From Hemicordylus capensis (Eukaryota > Chordata > Lepidosauria > Squamata > Cordylidae): a stretch of 64,000 nt of DNA. The notes under the pieces were generated by a model. That model saw only the letters and a list, made by a program, of their open reading frames with translations. It was not told the origin of the DNA and ran no database searches. The stretch is taken from positions 146,130,857 through 146,194,856 of the forward strand of contig NC_069657.1 in the NCBI RefSeq assembly GCF_027244095.1, in the 5' to 3' direction. Below are positions 43,737 to 57,000 of this stretch, one piece after another (positions within the stretch are counted from its first letter, which is position 1; each line of letters starts with the position of its first letter). Position numbers and translations under genes: made by a program.

Positions 43737-45005
43737 TAGAAATGTTCTAACTGTTTATAGATGGATTATATTTGTGCACCACCCCAAACTTCCATCTTTG
43801 GGTGGTTTACAGCAAAATAAAACAAATTAAAACCTTTTAACAATTTAACTCCACAAGTCTAGTTTAAAAGCTTGGGTGAATGAATGTGTCTTCAGAGACT
43901 TTTAAACAGTTTTCAGAGATGGGAAGGCTCTTGTTTCAGCAGGGACTGCATTCCAGAGTATTAAGGCAGCAACAGAGAAGGCCCGTCCCTGTGTAGCCCA
44001 CCAGACGCGCTGGTGGCAACTGCAGATGAACCTCTCTGGATGATCTCAGTGAGCAGTGGGGCTCATAGTGAAGAAGACATTCTCTTAAATACCCTGGGCC
44101 TAAGCTGTTTAGGGCTTTATAGGTTATAGCCGACACCTTGTATTTTATCCGGAAACATATTAGTAGCCAGTGTAGTTCTTCTAATACAGGAGTAATATGG
44201 TCACTTTGAGATGACCCAGAGACCAACATGGCTGCTGCATTCTGCACCAATTTGCAATTTCCGGACTACCTACATAGGCAGCCCCACATAGAGCGCAGTG
44301 CAGTTGTCAAGTCTGGAGATTACCAGTGTATGTACCACCATTCTGAGGTTGTTTATCTCAAGAAAGAGATGCAGCTGGTCAGGTGTGGAGCCAGCCGAAC
44401 AGCGGCTTGTGTCCGGCCCCTCCTGCCAGCCCCTCCAGTGACATCCCGTGTGCGTAATATCACACGCATGGGGGCGTGGCTTGGGCTCCAGAGAGCCCAA
44501 GCAAGTTCTAGCCCCCACTCATTTCAGGCAGAGGGAGAGAAAGGGAAATAAAGGCTGTCAGGCAGCAAGTGCTGCCTGATATGGACGGGGGAGAGCTCAC
44601 TATAGAAAGCAGCTTTGGCCTCAACCTGAGACACCAGGGAGAGGTTTCCATCCAGAAGCATCCCCAGACTGTGTACCTGTTCTTTCTGGGGAAGTGTGAC
44701 CCCATCCAGAACCAGCAGATCAAAATTGTCTCCTGAGTTCTGACCCCACACAATAAGTACCTCCATTTTATTTGTATCCAGTCTTAGTGTGTTATTCCTC
44801 ATCCGGCCCATCAGTGCCTGAAGATTCAGGCAGGTATTTAGGGAGGTTATGCCTTCTCCTGATGATGTTGACATGGGGAAATAGATTTGGGTGTCATCAG
44901 CATACTGATAACACCCTGTACCAAATCTCCTGATACACTCTCCCAGTGTTAGATATTAAAAAGCATTGGAGACAGTATGGAGCCCTGGGGGACATTCATG
45001 TTATA
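43737..45005 (-). mobile_element. L2-type LINE, RT end to 3' tail, with an internal insertion
   Basis: On the minus strand: RT end near 44990 with ADDTQIYFPMSTSSGEG, LRLDTNKMEVLIVWGQNSGD, LVLDGVTLPQKEQVHSLGM, then after an interruption FLEINNLRMVVHTLVISRLD and LEELHWLLICFRIKYKVSA. It is the same family as the copy at 50540-51570. Frame breaks make it non-coding. A GC-rich block at about 44390-44595 replaces expected sequence. Confidence 0.85.
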
Positions 45006-46900
45006 AGCTGCAGTTACATTGCAGAGTATAGAATAAGGCCTCTAACTGGAAATCTGAAAGCATGCAGAGAGTCCTGAGAATTTCATTTGTTTATAATTAA
45101 GTTTATAGCTAGGATTTAAAAAGAAACCTGGTAACATGTAAGTATTCCTGCTTTGCCTGCTCTGTAAAGAACTACTGTCTTCCTACTCTACCTTCAACAG
45201 CATATTTTCTATAAACCTCAGCCTCCTATCTCTTCCCTACCCCATAAAATCTCTCTAAAATTACATTTTCTGTAAAAGGGGGGAAATGCAACTTGTTTAG
45301 GCTAAGTACTTCCCAAGAGACACTACTGTAACCCCCATAGTCAGTGTGAAATTGTAACACTCAAATGCATAGTAGAAGATGATGTGGGTCCCATCACTGT
45401 TACTCACAGTGACATGAAAAGAAGAGCATGTACTTAACTGAGAACATTTTCCTATGTCAGTTCAAGCAACACACTGATGTGTTTGGAAATAAAGCTGCAA
45501 AAGTTCCATGCTTCAGTGATGAATTGACTTCTGTCTCTTGCTCCAGAATGTTCTCCTCTCTTCAGGAGATTCTTGAAGTCTAGATCATCAATCCCTTGCA
45601 AAAGATAACTGCTGGAGATGGGGATCCTGGTGTATCTAACATACCTAATGTGAACTTGCCCAATAGTGACCCCTTGGGGCGGTGGGCTGACACCTGAACT
45701 TGCATATTCCTGTGGATACATGCTATATTTGAATGGACATCAGATGACTGGATCCACATGCATAATCAGAAAAATTGGCTAAGAAGGGTATTTTTAGTTT
45801 CTAAACATGTGATCCTTCCTCAGGCATTGGCAGTATAAGTCCCCACCAAATCATGAGAAATGGACTGAAGAAATGCCAAAACAAGCAGCCATAGAATGAT
45901 CCATCTGGGCGTTTTCCATCCAGATTACACGCTGCAACGTACTCGCAACTTATCCGCTAAGTGCCCCTCCTTACTGCCCGTGTTTCCACACCAGTGTCGC
46001 TGCATTGTCAGCAGGGTGCCATTCACATTTCCCATGCCTTGGTTCAAATTTTAATGATGCGTTTTTGCTCTACAACATCGTAAATGCACTGCAGGAAAGT
46101 AGCTGTATTTTTCCATCGTAGGGAGCCTTCCCCCGCATTTTATGCATTGTAGCATGTTGCAGTATGGACAGTTCTTTGCACCTCCCCGCCTGTTCTTGCT
46201 TCCTCCGCCCCCTCGCCACAGGGAGAGAAACAGGCAGGGAGAAATCTTGGCTTTCCCCTCCTTTTCTTCTCCACAGATCCCAAACCCCACACCTCCCTCC
46301 TCCTACTCCTGCTTCCAATATGACTTGAGCTTGTCATCACAGAAGGGGAGGTGCGAGCATCTGAGCAGATTTCTAAATCCAACCCTTTCTTGTACACTTT
46401 TTACTGAAGAGTTTTAAAGTGTTGCACTATTCTGTCACACTCTTCAATGCTTTACCCTTTGCAAATCTCATAATCTGGAAAATACCAAGGAGAGGAAACC
46501 GGTGTATCATTTTATGTGTGGGTGAGTTCCTGGAACTAAACATGATCTAGATGCCACTTGGAACATGCCAAGAGAAGTTCTACTACACAACTTTCAGTTA
46601 TAAATCATGAGTTAATTATGTGATGTATGCTTTCTTTACTTACTACACACACACACACACACACATGCATAAGCTTATGCCAGAAGTGTCTGACTTTGGG
46701 GAGGTAAATGGTTAAGGGGATAGGACAACCGGAAATGTGTATAAAATCATTTTTAAAAAATTATAATAATGTATGCTTACTACTCTTAGTTGTAATTAAC
46801 AGTTTTTATACATCACTTTTTGAGAAGTGCTTCTGCTGTCCCTATTCCCAATATCTAACTCTAGATGGTAAGGCTCACATGATACACATATGTAGAGTGC
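45006..46900. other. Intergenic region, nothing recognised
   Basis: No gene or repeat family was recognised, apart from a (CA)n microsatellite at 46645-46664. Pyrimidine-rich stretches near 46180-46320 produce random open frames. Confidence 0.5.
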
Positions 46901-46975
46901 TATATGTATTGATGGTGCTTTGTTAATAATAAATAAATCAGGTACTTATCTGGTACCAAGGTTTGGTGGAAGGCC

Positions 46976-46981
46976 TTTATT
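46976..46981 (-). terminator. Candidate ALDH3B1 polyadenylation signal
   Basis: Minus-strand AATAAA about 0.9 kb after the stop codon, the only exact match I noticed in that interval. A LINE tail lies between, so the 3' end could differ. Confidence 0.35.
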
Positions 46982-47279
46982 ACAGAAGCAAAAAACACTG
47001 TCTTGTATAATCGTATATTTTGCAAGTAATATCAGTAAGGCTGCAGTCCTTAGCATATTTACTAAGAAGTCCCTTTGCATTTGGTAGCCTTTACTTCTGA
47101 GTAAACATACTTAGCTGTTCTCTATAGAAACTAATGGGAGGAGAAATCTAAGTTAAAGAAAGGACTGCTTTGCAGAAACAGATGTTGAAAGAATGTTCGT
47201 TTTCTAGAAGAGGCATATCTATGTGGAAAGTACATGATTGGTGGAGAATGTGTCTGCACCACAGCTTGCATGGGTTAAA

Positions 47280-47460
47280 CCTTTTGGACCCAGCCCCTAC
47301 ATAATTTTAACTGTTTAATTTGTTTTTGTTTTATGAGATCTTTGCTGCATTTTGTGAAATTTTGAATGTTTTTACTCTGTTTTATATTGTGTTAATTTTT
47401 GTACTCTGCCTCGAGATGTACATATCAGGCAGCATTAAAATATGATAAATAATATTCACA
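47280..47460 (+). mobile_element. L2-type LINE 3' tail
   Basis: TTAACTGTTTAATTTGTTTTTG, then TGTACTCTGCCTCGAGATGT and ATATGATAAATAAT, a decayed LINE tail in the putative ALDH3B1 3' UTR. Confidence 0.45.
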
Positions 47461-47870
47461 ATAAATACTTTTATCTCTCCTTTAAGACTATTCACTTATC
47501 TACATTCCCATTGTTATTACTCAAAGGGATTACTAGTCCAGGGCACAAGTGAAGCAGCAGGTGTGTTGTGCAACATACCTGGCTTACTTATCTCTTGCCT
47601 TTTCTCACCCTTCCCAATAACTAGGCAAAGAGAGCTGGAAAGCAACACAAGAAGTGTCCTAACAGTATTAACTAATCTGTACTAAACTAGGGGAAAGAAT
47701 GGGATGGGGAAGAGGGCCAGGACAGGGATGTTTCCCTTCCCCCCCAAGAAAGTAGAGCTTTTTGCAAGGGCCTTTTCAGGAGGCAAGGCAAGATCCCAGA
47801 TGAAAGAACAATCTCTCCAGTTCTTCCTAGCAACTCCAGGTGGCACAAGGCATATGTGATTCATGGGCAT

Positions 47871-48064
47871 TCACAGCAGGGTGCACATGCCTTTGCGCTT
47901 GACCTCTGTTGAGGTGAGTAGCAACCCCAGGTTGTGCTCGGTATAGGGTGGGTAACGAAGCTGGTTGATTGTCTCCAGGCCCATGCAGCGGTGGAGGCAG
48001 CCGCGATGATGAGAGAATGTGTCAAACGTGAACTTGCCATGGTACTTCCCAAACCCACTGTTTC
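47871..48064 (-). CDS. ALDH3B1: ALDH3B1 last coding exon with CaaX box
   Basis: Acceptor TGTTGCAG, stop TGA at 47873-47871, 194 bp. It encodes [35 protein letters not shown] and ends KRKGMCTLL. Confidence 0.95.
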
Positions 48065-51000
48065 CTGCAACACAAAAGAAAGATGCAGATGTAATCCTGC
48101 TCCGTGGCAGAAGCTTCCCATTTGCTGCACAGCTTAAGCATATCATTTCTGTCTATTCTCCTTCATCTAGGGTCAGGGTGTGCGTGTGAGCCAGAGACCA
48201 TTTTGAAAGAGAGTGCACTGCCACAGACATGGCCTTATGTGCTGTTTATGAGAATGGAAAGAGAACCAGATGGGGTGGGGGTGGGAGGATGAATGGAGGG
48301 AGGGAGAGAGAAGCACACGCGCGTGCAGCCGGGCAGAAGCCTGGTCTTACCAATGCCACCAAATGGGAGGGAGACCAATGTAGTTTGCATCAAGCAGTCA
48401 TTGCCACAAAAGCCACCACTGCTGGTGCAGTCCAAAAACCGGTTTACAACCTAGAGAGAGAAAAAGAGCACAAGAATATCAGAAACCCCATCCTTGGTCT
48501 GCCAAGGATTGGAAAATAGTCTTATAAAACAAATTAAGGCTGCAATGCTATACATACTTAGTCGGGAGTAAGCCCCGCTGAAGTTAATGTGACTTACTGC
48601 TGAGTAAACACATACAGAGAGCTTTTCCAGATTAGCTGCTCAACAGCAGCACGTTCAGGCAAATCGCATTTGATACGTAAACAGCAGAGGGAGCAGTCTC
48701 ATGGAAACAAACAACTCCCCAAAACAGCAACTTTTCCATGCCAGATGTATAACGTCGTAGCTCTATTTCGCAGCGAATAAATACAAAAAGCATCGGAAAT
48801 GTGAACGGCACCCTGCTGTCCACGTAGGGACTGCGGTGTCACAACACAGGAAGTGTGGAAGCACACTTCCAAGATCCGCAATGACCCTGTTGCAGGGTCT
48901 AACCTGGAAAGCGCCCTGGATTGTATTTAAATTTCACATTTAAATGGGTACTACAGTGGCACCATCTACTGGCCACTGACAGTATTTATCACATCTTAAT
49001 TGTTCTTAGTTTTAAAATACAGGTATTCTTGTTTTGTCTCAAACATTTCTGTCTTATCCTCTTGTTTTAAACCCATGGTCTTTTGATATGATCACTTTTA
49101 AATTTTCTGTTTGTACATCTGCCTTGTTTTTAACTCTATGTTTTCTTGATAGGGTTCAGAAAGGTTTAAATCTGCCATATTTCTGCCCTGTTCTTAGACC
49201 TCTGGTGGTTTGATGTGGTTCTTTTAAGATTTAACTTATTGTTTTATGTTTGCCATAAACATGTAGTTGTTTGACTAATCAGTAAAAATTATATTCTATT
49301 CTACTGGCCACAGCCCTATCACCCCAAATGGAAAATAGTCATGTACTGAGGACCAATCTATACATTACATGTTTAACTCTCACAATGTTTTAGGGATAGA
49401 TATAGATAAAAATGCAATGTGACAGGCACAACTTTGTAATTGTGTGCAGTACATAGCACACTCACCAGGCAGCTGGGATTGGCCACAAGAGCTCTTTAAC
49501 CAAAAGAACAGAGACCATCTTGACTTTTCAATCAATGGAGGGTAAGTTTTTTGGGGAAAAATAGTACAGCAAACAGAAATGTATAATAATGTGGGTGGGT
49601 GGAGGAGAGAAGCACTCAGGTAGTGATCTCTGATATGAAAATTACAAGCATGTCCCCATTTCCATCAACGAAACTTTGTAAGCTATGTGTACTCACAATA
49701 ACGGTAAAGGTAAAGTGTGCCGTCAAGACAATTTTGACTCCTGGCGCCCACAGAACCCTGTGGTTTTCTTTGGTAGAATACAGGAGGGGTTTACCATTGC
49801 CTCCTCCCGCACAGTATGAGATGATGCCTTTCAGCATCTTCCTATATCACTGCTGCCCGATATAGTAGCAGCATGGATTCGAAGCAGCAACCCTCCACTT
49901 GTTAGTCAAGCATTTCCCTGGTGCGCCATTTAAGGTGGCATGAGATATGCACTAAAAATAGTGCAGTTCATTGTAAAAGTTTGCACAAGGGAAATTCCCA
50001 GTGGGTTAATCCTATACACATCACATTTTAGTTTTGTTTTGTTCCCACCACCACTCCCCACACTCATAATAGCAATAGCACTTACATTTATATACCGCTC
50101 TATAGCCAAAGCTCTCTAAGCGGTTTACAATGATTTTAGCATATTGCCCCCAACATTCTGGGTACTCATTTTACCGACCTCGGAAGGATGGAAGGCTGAG
50201 TCAACCTTGAGCCCCTGGTCAGGATCGAACTTGTAACCTTCTGGTTACAGGGCGGCAGTTTTACCACTGTGCCACCAGGGGCTCAAGGTTGACTCAGCCT
50301 TCCATCCTTCCGAGGACACATTTTGTTTTTTTACATACAAATTGGTTATGGACAAAACAGCAAGGTCACAAATGAATGCAATTGTAGACCTATGACATTT
50401 TGCCTAGAGATGATACCATTGTCGGGGTTTCCCACCCTCCTCCATGAGACAGGATTGGGTGGCCAATCCACTTGTCTGGCCAGGTAAGAAGGAGCAAGCT
50501 GGAAGGGGGAAGGAGTGTCCTAAATAGCGAGGGGTATTATTAGTATGCTGACAACACCCAAATCTATTTCTCCATGTCAGTATCATCGGGAGAAGGCATA
50601 ACCTCCCTAAATGCCTGTCTGGAGTCGGTAATGGGCTGGATGAGGGATAACAAACTGAGACTGAATCCAGATAAGACGGAGGTACTCATTGTGCAGGGTC
50701 GAAACTCGGGAGACAATTTTGATCTGCCTGTTCTGGATGGGGTCCCACTTCCCCAGAAGGAACAGGTATGCAGTCTGGGGGTGCTTCTGGATCCAAGTCT
50801 CTCCCTGGTGTCCCAGGATGAGGCAGTGGCCAGAGGTGCCTTCTATCAGCTTTGGCTGATATGCCAGCTGCGTCCGTTTCTTGAGATAGATGACCTCAAA
50901 ACAGTGGTACATCTGCTAGTAACCTCCAGACTGGATTACTGTAATGCAATCTGTGTGGGGCTGCCCTTGTACGTAGTCCAGAAACTACAGTTGATCCAGA

Positions 51001-54000
51001 ATGCGGCAGCCAGGCTGGTCTCTGGGTCATCCAGGAGAGACCGTATTACTCCTGTATTGAAGGAGTTATACTGGCTACCGATATGTTTCCGGGGAAAATA
51101 CAAGGTGCTGGTCATAACCGATAAAGCCCTAAACAGCTTGGGCCCTGGGTATTTAAGAGAACGTCTTCTTCATTATGAACCCCACCACCCACTGAGATCA
51201 TCAGGGGAAGTCCGTCTGCATTTGCCACCAGCTCGTCTGGTGGCCTCTCAGGGATGGGCCTTCTTCGTTGCTGCCCCGAGGCTTTGGAATGCACTCCCTA
51301 GTGAAATAAGAGCCTCCCCATCTCTGAAAAATTTTAAAAGTCTTTAAAGACGCATCTGTTCATCCAGGCTTTTAACTGATACTGTTTTGATTGTTTTTAA
51401 TGTTGTTTTAGAATATTGTTGTAATTTTTTTTAAACTGTTGTGTTTTAAATTTCTTGTTTTTGTTTTTAACTAATGTTTTAATGTTTTATCTTGTTGTAA
51501 ACTGCCCAGAGACGTAAGTTTTGGGCGGTATAAAAAATATGTAAAATAAATAAATAATAAAATAAATAAATGTAGGGCTTTATTTAAAGCAGGGGCTGCC
51601 GAAGATAAGAGGATCAGCAGGGATGGGGTTTGTTGGTCTGATGGACTCCCGGAGAGGAGCTCAGACTTTTGGCTCCCGCTGACAGGTGAAGGAGTGGAAT
51701 GAATATTCTTCCCTCCTCCCCCATTTCCCTCCCTGAAAGCCATTGGTCTTTCAGCCAATGGCTAGGCTTTCAGGAGCTCCCCCTTTCAGGAGAAAGGAAG
51801 CAGGATGCAACCTATCTTCTTCCAGATGACTACTCCTGAGCTCCCACGGCATAAAAGCTGCACGTGACACAACCAGCGCTGCTGGCAGCAGTGCAGGTAA
51901 GTAGAGGCCAAACAAACAGTTCTCCTGGCCTCCAAGAATCCCACCATGCACTGTGCAGAGTGCACTGGGGGTTTCCCCCAGGAAGCGCACGCTCTGGACA
52001 CCCTTCTCTGTGTGCAGTGCAAGCTGCAAGCAGCTCAAGCTGACCCTCAATCCCGGGAGCCGGGTTAAGGCCATGTTTGCACCCTGAACCTTGGGTAAGA
52101 GCTGGGCTTCGGTGCTGGGTTTAGCACTACAGCAGCACCAGGATCCACGTGCATCCCGGCAGTTCTCATGGGCAGCCAAGCCCAGGCTTACCTAGCTACT
52201 CCCGAGAACAGCCTCACTGCCTTTTATGTAGGAAGTCACAGAGCCTGTATCACATATACGGATGTAAGTAATAACTTGTAGCTGGTTGTCACAAGGCCAG
52301 CTTTTGAGGCCTCAGTAACCTCATCTACATACTTCTGAGGAATTCTAGGGCATTTGTGCCATACACCATTGTGAGCCCTTTGGGGACAGGGGTCCATCTT
52401 ATTGATTTGTTATTTCTCCTTGTAAACCGCCCTGAGCCATTTTTGGAAGGGCGGTATAGAAATCGAAATAATAATAATAATAAATTAATAATAATAGTTT
52501 GTGTGTGTGTGTGTATATATATATATAAATATATAAATAATACACCTGTATCACTTCATAGGTCACGAAGTGCATCCAAGAAAGGTGGTATTCAATTTAC
52601 TTAGGCACACTAAAGAGCAATAAAATTGCATTTCTTAAATATACAACTGCTAATTCTACCATAGTTTATTGGGCTAGCCCTGCAGATCAGCTCCATGCCC
52701 TGCAATTAAAACTGCTACAGAGGGGATAGGCCTGAAGGGGCATGTCAGGCTGAAAAGCCCTAATTTTCCAGCTCAAGTGGAGAAAATGGCACAGGCGAAA
52801 ATGTTAACCCCTTCCTTGCTGCACACCACACTATACAAAGGAGATGGGGACATTGTGAATCATCTTGAGCCTTCTAGACAGGGTGGGCTAGTAGCCTGTA
52901 ACATACCTTGCAGTCACAGGAAAAGGCATAGGCAGACAGCGGGCGTTCCCTGCAGTTGATGAATGCGATGGCTTCGTCTAAGTCTCCCACGGTGACGATG
53001 GGCAAGATGGGCCCAAAGACCTCCTCTTGCATGACTGGCTCCCATGGCTTCACATCAGCCAGCACAGTCGGGGCTGCGGGCAGGAAATTATGTCAAGACA
53101 TCTTAGCATTTATACACTACCACCATTCAGTCACAGCCTTAGCTTGCCCCAAGCCTGCACTTCCTAATGCATAAGCTCATGAGCACAGGGCTTTCTTTCT
53201 CTTCTGTCCAAACTCACATAGAGACTGGGCACTTAATAGCAAGCCTTCCAGATCAGTAATCGTCACTATTTTTCAAGCCACTTTGGCAAAAAACCTTCAG
53301 CGTGAGAGCCTTTCCCCACTGTGCTGACCTCCACACTGTACTGCACTTTTCTGAGTGATGGGAGGGCCCTTTAAGAGAGAAAGAGCCCTCTCTTAAAACT
53401 CCAGGTGGAAAGCACTGGGACAGATGGGCTACACTTCCCAGCACCCTGTGCATGGCATGCCAAGATGGTGCAGGGGCTCAAGAAGATTATGTTTCTCTTA
53501 AAGGCCACCCACCCACCCCAGGGAGCAAAGTGCAACACTGCACGGTAAAAATTGATGTCTCTGTTGGAAGTGAAGGACTTTGCGCTGTCTCATGTCTCAA
53601 TGACAGAGGGGGACAGACTAGTGAGTCAGCGGGCTAGAGAGGTCAAGACATTGGTCATCCCTTCTCTACTGCTCTGACACTATCCCTTTGGTATATACAG
53701 TGGTCCCTCGACTTACGAAGTACTCGACATCCGAAGATTTCGACATATGAACGACAAAAAATACCGGAAGTCGTTGCCGGTTTAGATGCGGCTTCCTCGA
53801 CCTACGAATTTTTAGATGCAGTTTCCTCGACTTACGAATGTTTCCGGACCTCCGTGGATGCGCTTTTCGACTTACGAAAATTCCGACCTACGAATGTGCG
53901 TTTGGAACGGATTATCTTCCTAAGTCGAGGGACCACTGTAGATTGCTACTCTTAGGGACTTCCTGTCTGCCTGCCTGCCTGGCCACTTCCTCTTCCTTCC

Positions 54001-57000
54001 CTTCCTTCTCCCTTGCAACATACAAGCTCCTCTCTCCCTGCACCATGTGTTCAGAGATGCAGAATCCATCTGCATCCAGCTAGGTAGATAGATTAGAGAT
54101 CCTATCTCCTCACTTTCCTATCTAGAATGGAGTTCTCTAATAAATACTCCTTATATTGATTTGAAACTATGAACTGGCTCCAAGTTATTTTACTCTCAGC
54201 ATACACACATGCCTAACCAAATTCCACTGTGTTGTGCCTCTGTTCACTCTGCTATAATGAAAAAGGGTTACTCTTACCAGAGAGAATCCCCAACAGTCTC
54301 CACATGGTGCCAGGGGGGCTGTGCAGCTTACTCAGCTTTGGCCGAAGTGCCACATAGGCACAGTCAGCCAGGGAGCCATACTTAGGGTTGATGGGGGCTG
54401 GCTCACCACTGGGCCTCACAATGAAGAACACTATTCTAGATATTACCAGTGACAAAAGGTCTCCCTATCTGCCCCCACCCCAGATCCTCCCTCCCAGTGC
54501 CAGGCCATTTGCTCACCAACGTAGCGGTCACACTCATCTGTCTCTCCACCAATGGCCAATCGACCACAATCCAGCAGGGCTCGTACACGGCGGAAGTGCT
54601 TGTCGTTGATCAAGCGGCCAAAGTCGGCCGAGTCCTGAGGAAAGCAGCCATAGAACTCACGGATAGCCTGGCGCAAGCAAGGCATCAGCCTCTCCTGCGT
54701 CTCCACGGTGCAGATCACATAGTCTGGCGCAATGCAGGTCTGGCCAGCATTGAAGTACTTGGCCCATACGATGCGGTTGGCTGCATTCTGGAAGTTGCAG
54801 CACTTGTCCACATAGCAGGGATTTTTGCCTCCCAGCTCCAGAGTCAGAGGTGTCAGGTGTTCGACCGCTGCAGCCATAATGATCTTCCCCACCCGGGGAC
54901 TTCCTACAGAGGTAAGGCAAGATTTGAGATAGTTACACTCAAAATACTTCACCCCAAATTCTATACCGAGGAAAGCCTGATTCTGTGCTTTCAATGGAAA
55001 TCTAACATTCTGCAGACAACAGCTGGGTGACAAATGGAATGGAGGAATGAAAAGGGCAGGTATTTGGGGTTAGGGAGGCAGGAACTGTCAGGCAGGGGAC
55101 AGACAGTTCTACAGAGCGCAGAAGTTCTAAGCTCCAGACTACTGAACTCTCATCCAGCCCCTTTATAGTTTCTGAAGCTTCAGCAAATTTCCAGGCTTTA
55201 CTGCCACCATGAGTAATGATGACAACGGGTGGGGGGAGGGGCAGGAACCAGAAGGAACAGTGTGCATTTCCAGTGGGTGGTGCTTTGTCCTAGATTTCTA
55301 AAGGACTATCCATCTATCTATCCATCCTGAGAATTTTAAAAGTTGCAAATACACAAATATACCACTTGTCTATGGGAGCATTCCTTCTCTGGCACTACCT
55401 ATGAAGGCTAGAAATATGGGTGTAGGGATGGGGCAATCAAAGGAATTTCAGAATGCTGCATGAAATATAATACAATCTGGCTAGAGAAATCTTCAGGATA
55501 CACAAACCCAGGATATGCCCTATATAAACACCTGATATGTGTCTAGGCATAGAAACTCAAGGAAATGGCAAAGCTCATATTTGGTACATAGAAGGAAGAG
55601 CTGGGGAACTGTCCTAATGATAGCTTAAGAATGGCCCACAATTGGCTCAGTGGCTGATTTCTAAAATAAGGTGCCTTGGCTCAAGCCTTTAAGCCAGACC
55701 TAGAAGTCCTAATCCCAAGCATGAAGGAAATCATTATGAATGTGTAGAGGCTCTCTTCTCTTTCACTAAGGCAATAGGCATGAAATGCCAGATTGAGAAT
55801 CTAGTGCAAACTGTCGAGAAAAAGAGATCAGGGATGGTCATTTTCATTAGGTTCAAGAGAGCTTATGGGAAAGCTAGTATCAGTAATTGGCTATCCTTTC
55901 TGTCCACGATACCATGATGGCATCCATCTTTCCTTTCACCTGGAGACAAGACTCATGAAGAGGCACAGGTATCCATGCCGACAGGGCAGTCACAAGTGAA
56001 ACAAGTGCCTAGGCTCTACAAGCTAGCTCAGCTGGACTGCAGAAGGTATGCATGATAGAGCTGCTTTGCAAACAAATGCGACCAACAGCTGCACTGGCTG
56101 ACATGGTGGTCTAATAGAAAGACAGTGCCACTTGGCCTGGATCCAACCTCAGCCACAGACCTACTAGTTGGTCCTGAACAAATCATTCTCTAGCAGCCTC
56201 AAGAAAATCTGAACCCTGAAGACATTACATGTCTGTAGTTGTTATGCAGACACAGTGCTTTATTTTTTATGTGCTACATTGAAGAAAGAATAAGTCGAGG
56301 AATTAAAAAGGGAATGTCACCTGTGAAGAAGATGTAATCAAACTTGTTCTTCAGTAACTGACCGGTCTCTTCATGGCTGCCTGTCACCACCGCAAAGGTA
56401 TCCTGTGAAATTAGGGAGAAGGTTTATGTCTCCTTGCCTCCAGTCCAGTCTTCACTAACCCATCACACACACAGATTCATGTAACTAAGCCCTAATGCTG
56501 TTTTTTCCAATCAACAGTCACTTTGCAGATGGAGAATTCAGAGAAAGAGCAGAAGGGGTGGAGAAGAGAGAGGGCATACTTAACCCTCTCCATGTGTACT
56601 GTTTTTCTGCTTCAAAGCCTCTGTGTCTAAACACACACACTTACACTTTCCCCTTTGGAACTTTGTGAGAAGAAAAACAGCTTGCAGTAGCAGGGAGGCA
56701 ATTTGAAGCAGGGAAATCATAGAAACGGAAAGGATCAAGTACTTGCTCCCCTGCTTCTTTTCCAAAATGTCCTCTCCAAAGACTGCTTTTCATTAAAAGA
56801 AAATACCATCAGAGATCAGTTTCATACATCTGTGTATAACATGAAGTCAGTCCCTTACACACCTTCAGTTTTTAAAATGAAAGAGAATAAAACATCTGGT
56901 CTTTCCTTAAAGGTTATCATACATCCAATAACAAACTCTTTCCCTATGAACACAGTTACACAGAGTCCCTAATGCCACATACATTTTTACTCCAGACAAC

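Noticed and set aside
54449-55030. 193-codon plus-strand frame
   Set aside because: It is the antisense of the largest ALDH3B1 exon, whose minus-strand reading holds the active site.
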